A stretch of DNA of 64,000 bases from Azospirillum canadense (GTDB lineage: Bacteria > Pseudomonadota > Alphaproteobacteria > Azospirillales > Azospirillaceae): contig NZ_JAOQNG010000008.1 in the NCBI RefSeq assembly GCF_025961225.1, positions 31,603 through 95,602 of the forward strand, in the 5' to 3' direction. The notes under the pieces were generated by a model. That model was given only the letters and a program-made list of their open reading frames with translations, had not been told where the DNA came from and did no database searches. Position 1 is the first letter of the stretch. The number at the start of each line of letters is the position of its first letter. This document shows, piece after piece, positions 53,410-62,075 of the stretch. Made by a program: the position numbers and the translations under genes.

Positions 53410-54867
53410 TTACTTCTGGCAGGAGGCGATCAATCCCTTCAGCATTTTCCTCGCCTCGGCCGTGATTTTCATCTCATATCCGTAGTAGAAGTCCGGGTTC
53501 AGCGGCTGCAACGCGTATCGAATCGTGTTTGAAGAGGCGACCATCGCCGCGACGTTGGCGGGTAGAACGTAATGTCCGGCGACGAACTCTCCGCGATGCT
53601 CGAGAAGGGCACCCTTCAATCCTTTGATGACGATTGGCGTCTGATCGAGGGTCAAGGTCTGCGGAGGGTTCCGGGCCGCCAGATCAAAAGACTCTTCGCC
53701 GCCCGTGAACATCGCGGTGAAGTTGATCTCCTTGTCCTCGTTGCAGAGGAAGATCGCTTTGCTGGTGCCGTTCCAGGTTTCCTGCTGCCCCTTCACATAC
53801 AGCCCGAAGTCCAGGGACTCGATGGTCCACTTCGGCTCGGTCCCTGAATGGACGACGTGGTAGCGCTCGAGGTCTTCTTGCGAGAGCACGTTGATGTCGC
53901 TGCTCGCGACCCGGGTCATCACGGGGAAGAGCCCGGGCTCGATCCCCATCTCGCCCAGGTACGACACCAGCAGAGCGCTCACCACCTGGGCGGCATCGCT
54001 GTCCTGGCCTGTGGATCTCGAAAACGCGAAGCGGTGGACGCCGTACTTCGAGCCGGAAGGAACACTGCGGAATTTGCCTCCCAGAAACGCGGTGGCGCAG
54101 GCGCTGTAACAGTAGCCGGGATTGATGCCGCTGTCCGTGGGCCGGCGTACACCAATCGTCGTCGAGAAGCCGCGCCTCCGGAACTCGCGCCCGAGGGCTA
54201 CTCCTTGGGCGAGGTTGCCGCCAGGCGAATTAAGAATGACGCTCGATCCGTCGGGAACGTTGTTGGAATCCAGGAAAGCGGAAAAGCGCCGCGCCGCGTC
54301 TTCGTCGATCGGGCCGAACAACTGGATACGCCACGCCGTCCCCGTGATCCGCGGCAGCCATGGAGGCTCGCCCATGATCGTCAGATGGTTGTCGTCGATG
54401 TGCTCGATGATGGGACGCGGCTTTGACGATGCGGCCGGCGGACCGGCGGGCCTGCTCACGGTGCCACTGGCCGCTTCCCCGCCCGCGGGCGCCGATGTTG
54501 AGTTTCCGAGACTGGCTAGGTATGCCGTGCGCGCTGCGAGATTCTCACCGACACACGCCCGGCTGCGGGCGATGACGTCCGCCGTCGGAGCGCCCCGTCC
54601 AGGCACGCCGCACCGCTGGGTGTAGTCGGAAATCCATTGCTTCTGCTCGGCGGTCAGGGTCTTCCGGCGGTCCTCGTCGAGGGACTTGCGCAGCGTGTTC
54701 CAGGCGCCCTGAAGCCGATCAACGCTTTCCACCAGATTGGGGTCCGAGCAGATGACGTGGTCGACCGCGAGATACGCCTTCGAGCAGTCAAATGCCTTGC
54801 TTTCTTTAGATCCGAAAGCCGCGGTGGCAAGCGCGAACGCCACCACGGAAAGTCGAAGCACCTTCAT
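53410..54867 (-). CDS. Secreted LprI-like / ClpP-like protease fusion
   Basis: 485 aa. Signal peptide (residues 1-25, VVAFALATAAFGSKESKA). Residues about 27-110 have the LprI/DUF1311 pattern (DCSKAYLAVDHVICSDPNL...VDRLQGAWNTL...LTAEQKQWISDYTQRC with paired Cys). Residues about 180-335 look like a ClpP-fold serine protease: NSPGGNLAQGVALGREFR, YCYSACATAFLGG (catalytic Ser candidate) and HRFAFSR (His). The combination suggests a periplasmic or envelope protease. The remaining 140 residues are unassigned. Confidence 0.72.
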   Translation of the reverse strand: MKVLRLSVVAFALATAAFGSKESKAFDCSKAYLAVDHVICSDPNLVESVDRLQGAWNTLRKSLDEDRRKTLTAEQKQWISDYTQRCGVPGRGAPTADVIARSRACVGENLAARTAYLASLGNSTSAPAGGEAASGTVSRPAGPPAASSKPRPIIEHIDDNHLTIMGEPPWLPRITGTAWRIQLFGPIDEDAARRFSAFLDSNNVPDGSSVILNSPGGNLAQGVALGREFRRRGFSTTIGVRRPTDSGINPGYCYSACATAFLGGKFRSVPSGSKYGVHRFAFSRSTGQDSDAAQVVSALLVSYLGEMGIEPGLFPVMTRVASSDINVLSQEDLERYHVVHSGTEPKWTIESLDFGLYVKGQQETWNGTSKAIFLCNEDKEINFTAMFTGGEESFDLAARNPPQTLTLDQTPIVIKGLKGALLEHRGEFVAGHYVLPANVAAMVASSNTIRYALQPLNPDFYYGYEMKITAEARKMLKGLIASCQK

Positions 54868-54978
54868 TGACTCTTCCCGGCCGTCGCAAACCTTGTTGTT
54901 CCACAGCCATCAATAGCAAGGCAATGCGCCACGGTCAATTTGCTGGCGACGTGGCATTCGAAGGTTTGGCGGCGCTGT

Positions 54979-55980
54979 TCAGGCGGCGTCGAGGAATGAG
55001 AGCTGCACGGCTCGCTCCTTTCGTTGGGCCTTCTTGCCGGCGTCGTAGTCGGAGAACGGCACGGCCCGGTACAGGCCGGTGACAACCCACCGCTGGAACC
55101 GCTTCAGTTCCCGGTAGCGATCGGCGTCCCTGGCGCGGCAGTCGAAGACCATCGGATAAGGGCTGATCCCCCGCTCCACCATGCGGTTGAAGCGGTGCCA
55201 CAGCCGATCCCACGTCTCGTTCTTGTCAAAGCCGACCAGCATGTAACTCATAACATGCTTGGGCGGGATGCCGGCGGCCTCCAGCATGTCCATGCCCTTG
55301 AAAAAGATGCCTTCGTCCTTGAGGTTGTCCCAAGCGGTGTAGAGCCGCCGTTCCTTGAAGGCATCGTCCCGGTATTCGATGGTCGCCAGAGCCTCCGCCG
55401 CGGCCGGCGTCAGCAGGCGCACGTTGATTCCTTGGTTCAGGCAGACCTTGAAGCCGCCGGCCCGGATCTCCTCCACCCGCGCCCGCCATTGCTCCTCCGG
55501 CTGGCCGAAGAAGTCGTTGTCGAGGAGGTGGATCTTCCGCGGGTGCTCCTCGCCGCGCCAGATGTCGGCGATGGTGCTGACGCTGCGGTTCTTGCCCTCC
55601 TTGCCGGGCACGACGCAGAACTTGCAGGACAGCCGGCAGCCGCGCTGCGTGAAGCCAAGCGACGGCTCATACCAGGGGTACAGGCTGTAATCGTAGCCGT
55701 CATGATCCGGCCCGGTGATCTCCTCGATGGTCATCTTGCTCTCGCTCCCGGTGCCGCCGACGATGGCGCCCGGCCATGTCCGCATGAACTCGGCGACGCG
55801 ATCGGCGCTGAACGCGAAGATGGCGGAGCCGTACACACGGTCGTAGTCCGGCTCCATCAGGTCGCGGTGGGCGTGGCGGACATAGTGGACCTCGTCGCCG
55901 CGCTCCCGGTGCCAGTGCGCCAACTTCATCAGCGCTAGGTTCGGGAGACTCCCGTCGAGCTGCGTCAAGCGCACTCGCAT
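54979..55980 (-). CDS. Radical SAM protein
   Basis: 333 aa, last gene of the early leftward operon. N-terminal Rossmann-like part (MRVRLTQLDGSLPNLALMKLAHWHRERGDEV-type, similar to B12-binding-like domains). Cysteines C115, C119 and C122 form the CxxxCxxC cluster motif (QRGCRLSCKFC), with the radical-SAM GGE-like IHLLDNDFFGQ strand. Expected to bind [4Fe-4S] and SAM; the substrate is unknown. Phage copies exist; a role in nucleic acid modification is one possibility. Intact length. Confidence 0.85.
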   Translation of the reverse strand: MRVRLTQLDGSLPNLALMKLAHWHRERGDEVHYVRHAHRDLMEPDYDRVYGSAIFAFSADRVAEFMRTWPGAIVGGTGSESKMTIEEITGPDHDGYDYSLYPWYEPSLGFTQRGCRLSCKFCVVPGKEGKNRSVSTIADIWRGEEHPRKIHLLDNDFFGQPEEQWRARVEEIRAGGFKVCLNQGINVRLLTPAAAEALATIEYRDDAFKERRLYTAWDNLKDEGIFFKGMDMLEAAGIPPKHVMSYMLVGFDKNETWDRLWHRFNRMVERGISPYPMVFDCRARDADRYRELKRFQRWVVTGLYRAVPFSDYDAGKKAQRKERAVQLSFLDAA

Positions 55981-56012
55981 GTTTCACAGCCCTCCATGGC
56001 CAGTCGGAAAGG

Positions 56013-56312
56013 TCAGAGTGCGTCACGGCCGGCATCGGCCAGTTCCACCGGCAGCCACATCGCGCGACGGATGATTCCGTGATAGCCGCACTCCTTGCAG
56101 CCGCCGCCGTCACACCCGCTGCACTGCGCCGACCACGTCACCAGCTCGCAGACCTTCCTGCCGTCGCCGTGCAGGATCGCGTAGTTGCGCCGGCGGTCCA
56201 GGCGCTTGCCGATGACCGACTCGGCTTTCTCGTAGGTGCTTGGCCGATCGTCGTAGTGGATGATGCCTTGGTGGTCGATGGAGTGGCCAAGGCGTTCGAT
56301 GACGGTTCTCAT
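56013..56312 (-). CDS. Small zinc-finger hypothetical protein
   Basis: 99 aa; ATG overlaps the stop of the gene upstream in the operon. CSGCDGGGCKECGYHG near residues 68-83 has two CxxC pairs like the DnaJ central zinc region. Role unknown. Confidence 0.6.
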   Translation of the reverse strand: MRTVIERLGHSIDHQGIIHYDDRPSTYEKAESVIGKRLDRRRNYAILHGDGRKVCELVTWSAQCSGCDGGGCKECGYHGIIRRAMWLPVELADAGRDAL

Positions 56313-56743
56313 GCGGCCTCCGCCGGCTTCGGGGCGGCGTTCAGCATGAGGTGCCGCAGCGCGATCATCTCGTCGTTCCGGTACAGGCTGGTTACGAAGA
56401 TGAACGGCTGGTGCAGGTTGTGCCCGTTGGCGTCGATGTAGGCTTGCGCGCCGACCTCGGTGAAGCAGGCGGTCACGAACTCGTCGGTATCGACATAGCC
56501 GACGCGCTCCCAGCGGCCGGTATCGCGACCGCGCTCGTGCATCCGTTCCAAGATGCGGTGCTGCCGCTCGTCGGCTGTGGCGTAATCGCCATCGGTGTCC
56601 AGCCAAACGATGTTGTCGGTGTGGTCCTCGTCCAGGCCGTAGATGCGGCGCTTCTGGAACACCACAAACAGCGGCTCATGGGTGCAGCGGTTGTTCTGGC
56701 TGGCGATCAGCGCGCCGACCTTGGCGAGCGTGTCTTGGCTCAT
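56309..56743 (-). CDS. Hypothetical phage protein
   Basis: 144 aa from ATG 56743. IASQNNRCTHEPLFVVFQKRRIYGLD and WERVGYVDTDEFVTACFTEVGAQAYI resemble conserved phage early proteins of unknown function. Overlaps both neighbours by 4 nt. Confidence 0.65.
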   Translation of the reverse strand: MSQDTLAKVGALIASQNNRCTHEPLFVVFQKRRIYGLDEDHTDNIVWLDTDGDYATADERQHRILERMHERGRDTGRWERVGYVDTDEFVTACFTEVGAQAYIDANGHNLHQPFIFVTSLYRNDEMIALRHLMLNAAPKPAEAA

Positions 56744-57075
56744 TGTGCGGCCTCCAGGTCGTCGCTGGACGTCTGGCGCCTCTGGGCGCGGCGGCCCGCG
56801 GCCGCCTCCAGGAGGATGTCCCATGGATTCTTGTCGCCCTGGTACGGGCAGCTTCCCAGATCGGTAAGGCCGTGCAGTAGCGACTCGCCGGCATAGCTGA
56901 CATGGATCGCCCGGCCGCAGCAGCGGCAGCGCATCAAGTCGCCATCCTGCTCGTAGACGTGCGACAGCGCACACAGGGCATCGTTGAACTTGCCGGCCGC
57001 CAGAAGAGCTGCAGCCATGTTCTTGCGCTCGGTGGCCTGCTTGATCAGGCGGCGGACTTCGGCCTTGGAGGTCAT
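56740..57075 (-). CDS. Hypothetical protein with cysteine cluster
   Basis: 111 aa. MRCRCCGRAIHV at residues 48-59 suggests a zinc knuckle; N-terminal helices are basic. Translationally coupled in the early operon. Confidence 0.6.
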   Translation of the reverse strand: MTSKAEVRRLIKQATERKNMAAALLAAGKFNDALCALSHVYEQDGDLMRCRCCGRAIHVSYAGESLLHGLTDLGSCPYQGDKNPWDILLEAAAGRRAQRRQTSSDDLEAAQ

Positions 57076-57308
57076 GCGGAACCATCCTGGACGGGCTCCG
57101 CCATCAGCGTTTCGGTGATCCAGGCGGTGGCCGCCGCGACGGACGGAAATTCCATCGGATCCGGATAGGGCCGGCAGTCCGGGCGTTCGTCGATGACGAC
57201 GACCTGCCGCCCCTCGCCGCGGATGCGAAACAGGCGCTTGTGGCGGCCGATCACGTCCCAGTGGCCGGGATTGCGCCAGGAGAACGAGAAGGGCTGAGGG
57301 GCGGTCAT
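57072..57308 (-). CDS. Hypothetical early protein
   Basis: 78 aa. GHWDVIGRHKRLFRIRGEGRQVVVIDER and a helical end (VAAATAWITETLM). ATGA overlaps on both sides. Confidence 0.55.
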   Translation of the reverse strand: MTAPQPFSFSWRNPGHWDVIGRHKRLFRIRGEGRQVVVIDERPDCRPYPDPMEFPSVAAATAWITETLMAEPVQDGSA

Positions 57309-57871
57309 CGTTCGCCTCCCAAGGCGGTGTCGATACGGTCCATGGCTTCCAGGATGGCGTTATGACGTTCCAGGAATCGCGCCCGTTCAGGCGTTTCCGG
57401 TTCGCTGCGGTCGTCGTTGGTCATGCGCTGAAGGACAAACCCAAACGTGTCTCGGCTGGCGATTAGGACCTTGCGGTCGCGGTCGGATGCCGACGCTGCC
57501 TGACCGCTGCGCCGTGTCTTGGCCGCTTGCAGGGCCGCAAGCAGCTTGTCGTGCGCCGCTTCAGCCTCGGCGTCCGATGCGTACTCGAAGACCTCGGAAT
57601 AGTCGTTTCCGGTGAAGAGGACGCGGACGGCTGGACTTTTCCAGCTGTCGCCTAGCATCCAATCCGCTTCGCGCATGATCGGCGCCGGCTCCGGCCGCCC
57701 AAGTGCGCGAGACGCGAGACGCGTGAACAGCCCGGCCCGCTGCGGCACAAGGCTCGGCGACCCGGCTTCGTTGTCCCAGGCGCAGCCCTTGCTCCACCAG
57801 ACCTTCGCAATGTTGCGTAGATGAAGGTGCGGACTGTAGCCGGGCATCTGGAATAAGGGGCTGGTGGTCAT
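57305..57871 (-). CDS. Hypothetical early protein
   Basis: 188 aa from ATG 57871 (overlaps the stop of the upstream gene). WSKGCAWDNEAGSP, RVLFTGNDYSEVFEYASDAEAEAAHDKLL, and a helical C-terminus. Not recognised. Confidence 0.55.
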   Translation of the reverse strand: MTTSPLFQMPGYSPHLHLRNIAKVWWSKGCAWDNEAGSPSLVPQRAGLFTRLASRALGRPEPAPIMREADWMLGDSWKSPAVRVLFTGNDYSEVFEYASDAEAEAAHDKLLAALQAAKTRRSGQAASASDRDRKVLIASRDTFGFVLQRMTNDDRSEPETPERARFLERHNAILEAMDRIDTALGGER

Positions 57872-58266
57872 GCGGCGACGCCCTTTTTCCAAGCCAGCAG
57901 GAGGAGCCGACGGCGTGTTTCGCCGCACCCGTCGTTCCAGTAGAAGAGGCCCATCAAGGTTCCGAGCACGGTCGTCTTCTGGCGGACGTAAACTGGGCAG
58001 ACGCCGGAATGCCGGCGGGCCACGGCGAGGATGCTGCGGAAGGTCAGGCGCTGCATGCCGCGCATAAGGCGCGTCAGTTCCGGACCGGCGAGGGCCGGCG
58101 TGCGTGCCGCTTGGTCGGCCCTTTCGTAACTCCCGGCAGCGCGCAGATCCTCGTACCGCTCCAATGCGGTCGAAAGCCCATAAGGATAACCGGACAGACT
58201 GAGCGGCCCGCGCATGGTGGTCAGCGGCGTTCCGTTCAAAGAGCGTGGGGCGGTCTCATCACTCAT
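57868..58266 (-). CDS. Hypothetical early protein
   Basis: 132 aa. C-terminal hydrophobic helix-like TVLGTLMGLFYWNDGCGETRRRLLLLAWKKG. Not recognised. Confidence 0.55.
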   Translation of the reverse strand: MSDETAPRSLNGTPLTTMRGPLSLSGYPYGLSTALERYEDLRAAGSYERADQAARTPALAGPELTRLMRGMQRLTFRSILAVARRHSGVCPVYVRQKTTVLGTLMGLFYWNDGCGETRRRLLLLAWKKGVAA

Positions 58267-58447
58267 GGTGCATCGCTTCCTGCTCTTTCAGGCGGGTGAT
58301 GTGGCTGATGAGGTCCAAGGTGCGCGGGCAGCGTCCGTAGGCCTCGACGGCGTCCAGCGCGCTCCGGACGGGAACCGACAGCGGTTTGCCACGGTGGATG
58401 GCGGCGTCGTTGGGCAGCACGGCACTGGGTGGAAGTTTCCTGGTCAC
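58259..58447 (-). CDS. Hypothetical early protein
   Basis: 62 aa from a GTG start; overlaps the next gene by 8 nt. Helical (VRSALDAVEAYGRCPRTLDLISHI). Unknown. Confidence 0.5.
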   Translation of the reverse strand: MTRKLPPSAVLPNDAAIHRGKPLSVPVRSALDAVEAYGRCPRTLDLISHITRLKEQEAMHHE

Positions 58448-58448
58448 G

Positions 58449-58760
58449 TCATGCCTCGCGTTTGTGGCGGGCGCTCAGCGCCGCCTTGTGTTCGTCCTTC
58501 GCGTGGTTCACGCGCTCGAATAGGTCCGGGTGGAGTCGCTTCAGTCCGACCAGCCACTCCGTCGTCACGTCGGCCCGCCACCAGTCGACCAGGTCGCTCA
58601 GGGTCGCGGCGAAGGGGATGATGCCAACCGCGATGCGGCACCAGGCCTCTGCGTCCTGCCGATCGCCCGGCGATGCGGTGCGGGCCGGTGGATCACCATC
58701 AAACTCTGGTTGTTCGATCTCCGTGGCCCTCAGGGGCTTGCTGTCCTCAGGTGAAAGCAT
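58449..58760 (-). CDS. Hypothetical early protein
   Basis: 103 aa. WCRIAVGIIPFAATLSDLVDWWRADVTTEWLVGL and a basic end. Overlaps the DUF968-like gene upstream by 14 nt. Unknown. Confidence 0.55.
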   Translation of the reverse strand: MLSPEDSKPLRATEIEQPEFDGDPPARTASPGDRQDAEAWCRIAVGIIPFAATLSDLVDWWRADVTTEWLVGLKRLHPDLFERVNHAKDEHKAALSARHKREA

Positions 58761-59205
58761 CGCGCCAGGGTTTGCCGTCCTTGATCGCCGCGGCGGCTTT
58801 CCGGGTGCGCTCGCACGGTGACTTGAGTGCGAGTCCCAGAGCGTGATGCACCGCCTGCTCGACGCCTCCGTGAGGAGTCCAGAACGTCACCTCGCCGATC
58901 TTGTGTTGCCGGTTGTGGCATCCATAGAACGACCAATTGTCGAGCCACCCGTCGCACAGCGGGTTCATGTACACATCGGACGGCTGCTCCTCGCCGGCGC
59001 CGTCGGTCCCCTTGCGCACGTGGGCTCCGGCAACATGGCTGGCTCTGCCACAGACCATGCAGGGCATGGTCCGGATCCACGCGCCGTGCTCCTTGCTGCG
59101 GAACCATGCGTCCGGCTTGTTGGCGCGGCCGGTGAAGGGCTGAATGGGGAGCCCGCTCTTATCGATGAGGGGCGGCGGTTTGGGGCGCCGGGCGAATCCA
59201 GACAT
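58747..59205 (-). CDS. DUF968/HNH-type recombination nuclease
   Basis: 152 aa from ATG 59205. PCMVCGRASHVAGAHVRKGTDGAG, MNPLCDGWLDN and CHNRQHKIGEVTFW give the Cys/His set of phage DUF968-like HNH nucleases, which are thought to act in recombination or Holliday-junction processing. Sits in the early operon as expected for DNA metabolism genes. Confidence 0.75.
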   Translation of the reverse strand: MSGFARRPKPPPLIDKSGLPIQPFTGRANKPDAWFRSKEHGAWIRTMPCMVCGRASHVAGAHVRKGTDGAGEEQPSDVYMNPLCDGWLDNWSFYGCHNRQHKIGEVTFWTPHGGVEQAVHHALGLALKSPCERTRKAAAAIKDGKPWRDAFT

Positions 59206-59957
59206 CACGCAGCCTCCCGGCGGGAACCGCTGGCCTTGCGTTGCAGGATCCTTGTCACCGCGGTGGCGAGGTCGTCGCGCATCTGCTGGAAGGTCTTCGC
59301 AATGCGGACGACCTTCTCTCCGTGGAAGTCCGGCAGGGTCGCGGTGCACTTCCGCACGTTGACGAAGGAGCCCATGATCTCCTCACGCTTCACCGTGCTG
59401 GTCCACGTGCCAATCTGGTCGCCCTTGAAGTGGATTTCCGGAAAGGCCGGCGACACGGACAGGTGCTTGAGCACGACGGCCTTTGTGATCTCCTGGGCCA
59501 CGAAGGGGCGCGTTCGCTTCGGTCTGCGTTCGGCGCGCGGCGGGTTGGCTGCCATCAACTCGATCCCCGCCTCAATCGCCGCAACCACGTCGTCGTGGGT
59601 GCGTCCCTGAGCGCATTCCCACCGGAGACGCGACTCCCCGACGACCTTGTCGAGAGTGCTTTCGATGGGGGTCCAGAACTTGTAGATCGCGGGCACCTGT
59701 GGGTGGCCGTACACGGTCCGGTGCGCCAGATCGATGGCGTGGTTCATGTCAATGGGCCACGGCGTTGTCTCCGCCTCGGTGAGCCACCACTGCGCCCTGC
59801 CGTCCCGGATGTCTTCGAAGCTGTAATGCTTCCACCCGCGCCTTTTGATAATGGCCAGCATCTCCGTCAGAACAGCGAGCGCCGTCGGGCGCGCGCCTTT
59901 GCGGGGCGGGTTCTTCGGCGGCTGGAACGGATCCGAGGAGCGAATAGTGATGGACAT
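59205..59957 (-). CDS. Hypothetical early protein, possibly DNA-related
   Basis: 250 aa; stop overlaps the DUF968 start. N-terminal basic linker (PPKNPPRKGARPTA), a helical domain with WKHYSFEDIRDGRAQWWLTEAE, then KRTRPFVAQEITKAVVLKHLSV. A DNA-binding or replication role would fit the operon, but no family is recognised. Confidence 0.55.
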   Translation of the reverse strand: MSITIRSSDPFQPPKNPPRKGARPTALAVLTEMLAIIKRRGWKHYSFEDIRDGRAQWWLTEAETTPWPIDMNHAIDLAHRTVYGHPQVPAIYKFWTPIESTLDKVVGESRLRWECAQGRTHDDVVAAIEAGIELMAANPPRAERRPKRTRPFVAQEITKAVVLKHLSVSPAFPEIHFKGDQIGTWTSTVKREEIMGSFVNVRKCTATLPDFHGEKVVRIAKTFQQMRDDLATAVTRILQRKASGSRREAA

Positions 59958-59965
59958 GGGTCAGA

Positions 59966-60037
59966 TCACAGGGCGCCGAGGAGGACGATGATCACGCAGA
60001 TGCCAACGAGGTCGGCCAGGAACTCACGGACGGTCAT
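59966..60037 (-). CDS. Tiny membrane protein
   Basis: 23 aa with SD GAGGTG 6 nt before ATG. One hydrophobic helix (LVGICVIIVLLGAL). Fits the gap between two early genes and follows their strand. Real translation is likely from the SD but unproven. Confidence 0.5.
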   Translation of the reverse strand: MTVREFLADLVGICVIIVLLGAL

Positions 60038-60047
60038 GACAATCACC

Positions 60048-60221
60048 TCAGGGAAGGACAGAGAAGACCGCGGTGCCGATGGCCTTGGCGTCGTCCAGGA
60101 GGACCGCGCAGGCGACCAGGATCAGACCGGCGACGAAGACGGTTCCGAGGACATCGCGTCCGGCTTCGCGAATGCTCACGACGACGGCTGGGATGACGTC
60201 GGTATGGATGGGGTCTCGCAT
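60048..60221 (-). CDS. Small membrane protein
   Basis: 57 aa from ATG 60221, overlapping the upstream gene's stop by one base. A hydrophobic segment (VFVAGLILVACAVLL) at residues 29-43. Function unknown. Confidence 0.55.
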   Translation of the reverse strand: MRDPIHTDVIPAVVVSIREAGRDVLGTVFVAGLILVACAVLLDDAKAIGTAVFSVLP

Positions 60222-60751
60222 CACGCGGCCTCCGGGACCGGGTGAGCGGAGGTGACGCGGTGAACGACGCGGTGGTCGGCCGGCAGGTAATCGCGGAACG
60301 CAGCCACGGCTTCGTCGAGGTTTGGATGACGCTCGCCCAGGCGGCCCTCCGCCAAGCGCGGCCAGAAGCACAGCAGGAACATGCGCGGAGCGTGTGTGCG
60401 GATTTCGCAGCGGATGCGGGCTTCATGGCAGAGGAAGACGAGCTTGGTCAGGCGGTCGCCGTCGAAGGTCGCGAAGCTATTCCCCTCGTGCCACGGCACG
60501 GCCATTCCCTGACCCCAGCCGATCCACTGAATCGCGTCCCAGGCGATCGGGGCGTTGTAGATGCCGCCGCCGACCATGCCGAGGATGTCCATCACCTTGG
60601 CCTGGAATTCGCTCAGTGTATCGGGCGCGGCGGCGTAGCCCTTGGTGTTGTCGCTGCGGGTCTTGCGCGCGCGGCTGGCCGCCAGCATCCGCTTGCCCGC
60701 GGCGATCGCGCCTTCCGCCCACGCGGCGTGGTCCATCGTTGCGTAGCTCAT
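60221..60751 (-). CDS. Hypothetical early protein
   Basis: 176 aa from ATG 60751 with AAGGAG 9 nt upstream. MDHAAWAEGAIAAGKRMLAASRARKTR then FQAKVMDILGMVGGGIYNAPIAW...FLLCFWPRLAEGR and a helical end. Resembles conserved phage hypotheticals; role unknown. Confidence 0.55.
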   Translation of the reverse strand: MSYATMDHAAWAEGAIAAGKRMLAASRARKTRSDNTKGYAAAPDTLSEFQAKVMDILGMVGGGIYNAPIAWDAIQWIGWGQGMAVPWHEGNSFATFDGDRLTKLVFLCHEARIRCEIRTHAPRMFLLCFWPRLAEGRLGERHPNLDEAVAAFRDYLPADHRVVHRVTSAHPVPEAA

Positions 60752-61231
60752 AGGAGGTCCTCTCCTTGGTGTTCGGCTGGCGACAGCAGGCGGTCCTGCT
60801 CTCGGCAGCCGGCGGGGCGGTGTCGAGCCCCGCTGGCATCCTGCGAATGCGCCTTCGTCATGGGATGGTTGGAAGGGGCGGTGTCTGTTTCGGCCTGACA
60901 CTGGCTCGTTGGTCACTTCATGACGGACTCCCGTATGCGCGTTGGATGAGAGAGCCGGCTTCTATCTCCGCGCCGACGCCGGCCACATGCCCCACCACTG
61001 GTCCTGCGCGCTGCGCAGTTTTCCCCGCGGGGTTGACTCGCCGCGGCTCTCTCTGACACCTCAACCCCCACCCGCTGGTCAGGGCGAGTAAGGGGGTGAG
61101 GGGGCCATTCGTGGACGTTTACGGACCGTCTTGAACGGCGAAGTCATCCAGTCCTGATGCTTTAAGCCGGCTGGGGTCACCCATACCGGCCGGCACGCGC
61201 TGATGCGCAGGTATGGAGGTTTCAGGCGCGG
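60752..61231. other. Stretch without a recognised gene in the early operon
   Basis: About 480 bp. Open frames on both strands have Arg-rich shadow composition. The GC-rich 61060-61110 segment has no clear hairpin with T tract. May be a processed leader or contain small genes I cannot support. Confidence 0.35.
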
Positions 61232-61321
61232 TCAGTGCGCGGGCAGGACCGTGGCCAGCCAGCCCACGGAAGCGACCGCCCAGACGGTGGAGATGGTGAG
61301 GAGATCGCGCAGGGCGGACAT
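61232..61321 (-). CDS. Possible small membrane protein
   Basis: 29 aa (MSALRDLL start, then TISTVWAVASVGWLATVLPAH, one helix). AGGATCTCC lies upstream, a weak SD. Plausible only by analogy with the other tiny membrane genes of this operon. Confidence 0.35.
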   Translation of the reverse strand: MSALRDLLTISTVWAVASVGWLATVLPAH

Positions 61322-61365
61322 CGAGCGGAGATCCTGTGCAGATTGGAGTTTTCAGACAGTCTGCG

Positions 61366-61734
61366 TCACGCGGCACGTGCGAGAGTCGGCGTCCACGCGG
61401 GCCGGTCGGCCGGATGCTCCACGCCGTAGGAGCGCAGCGTCTCCTTGATCACCGCCAGCTCGGCGGCGCGCGGCACGCCCACAATCGACCAGTCCCAGGC
61501 GCCCTCGATGCCGTCGGCGGCGCGCATCGCGTCGTCGAGGCTGGGCGCCAAACCGATCAGGGCACCGGTGGGCAGGTGCGTGAGATTCCAGCCGCGGTCG
61601 TCCCGGTGAATGCCGAAGGCGCGGCGGGCCTTGCCGAAGTCCACTCCCATCGGTCCCTGCACGGTGTCAATCAGGAAGGGGTGGAACGTCCAGGTGTTGT
61701 GGCTGGTCACGGTGTTGACGGGGCGCAGGTTCAT
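61366..61734 (-). CDS. Hypothetical early protein
   Basis: 122 aa. GVDFGKARRAFGIHRDDRGWNLTHLPTGALIGLAPSLDDAMRAA; compact alpha/beta pattern, no family. One-base overlap with the upstream gene. Confidence 0.6.
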   Translation of the reverse strand: MNLRPVNTVTSHNTWTFHPFLIDTVQGPMGVDFGKARRAFGIHRDDRGWNLTHLPTGALIGLAPSLDDAMRAADGIEGAWDWSIVGVPRAAELAVIKETLRSYGVEHPADRPAWTPTLARAA

Positions 61735-61922
61735 TACGCGGCCCTCCGGTCGAGCATCAGACCGTGCACGGCGTCGGCGCGCCAGGACTCGGCCCGCTCG
61801 CGACTGATGAACGGACCGTTGGGCTGGCCATTGTCGGTCAGGCGGCCGACATACCAGCCGCGGGACGGCTCCAGATCCGTCGTGGCGAAGGGGCTGACGT
61901 AATAGACCGGCGGAACAGTCAT
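61734..61922 (-). CDS. First gene of the leftward early operon
   Basis: 62 aa from ATG 61922. YYVSPFATTDLEPSRGWYVGRLTDNGQPNGPFISRERAESWRADAVH; a small beta-hairpin-rich protein seen in phages, function unknown. It is the first gene after the promoter/operator near 62.05 kb. Confidence 0.6.
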   Translation of the reverse strand: MTVPPVYYVSPFATTDLEPSRGWYVGRLTDNGQPNGPFISRERAESWRADAVHGLMLDRRAA

Positions 61923-62033
61923 GCCTAGTCCTCTGTGAACACTTGTTCCGTTGCCCCCAGAGCCCCCTTGGCGGCCATGTGTGGCGCCAAGGGGGAAGTC
62001 TAAGGAGGAAACGCCGCGGAAGTGCCGCGACAG

Positions 62034-62075
62034 AGGCAAGGTATCTTTTATACCGTCAGGGTGTCAATGGGGTTC
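62034..62075 (-). promoter_or_regulatory. Early leftward promoter with operator palindrome
   Basis: Palindrome GGTAT-CTTTT-ATACC at 62040-62054. Reading leftward, TTGACA (62074-62069 region) precedes it, with weak -10 candidates overlapping it (TATAAA inside the palindrome at a short spacing, or TACCTT just beyond). A near-identical site lies before the Cro-like gene. The whole 55-62 kb early operon would start here. Confidence 0.6.
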
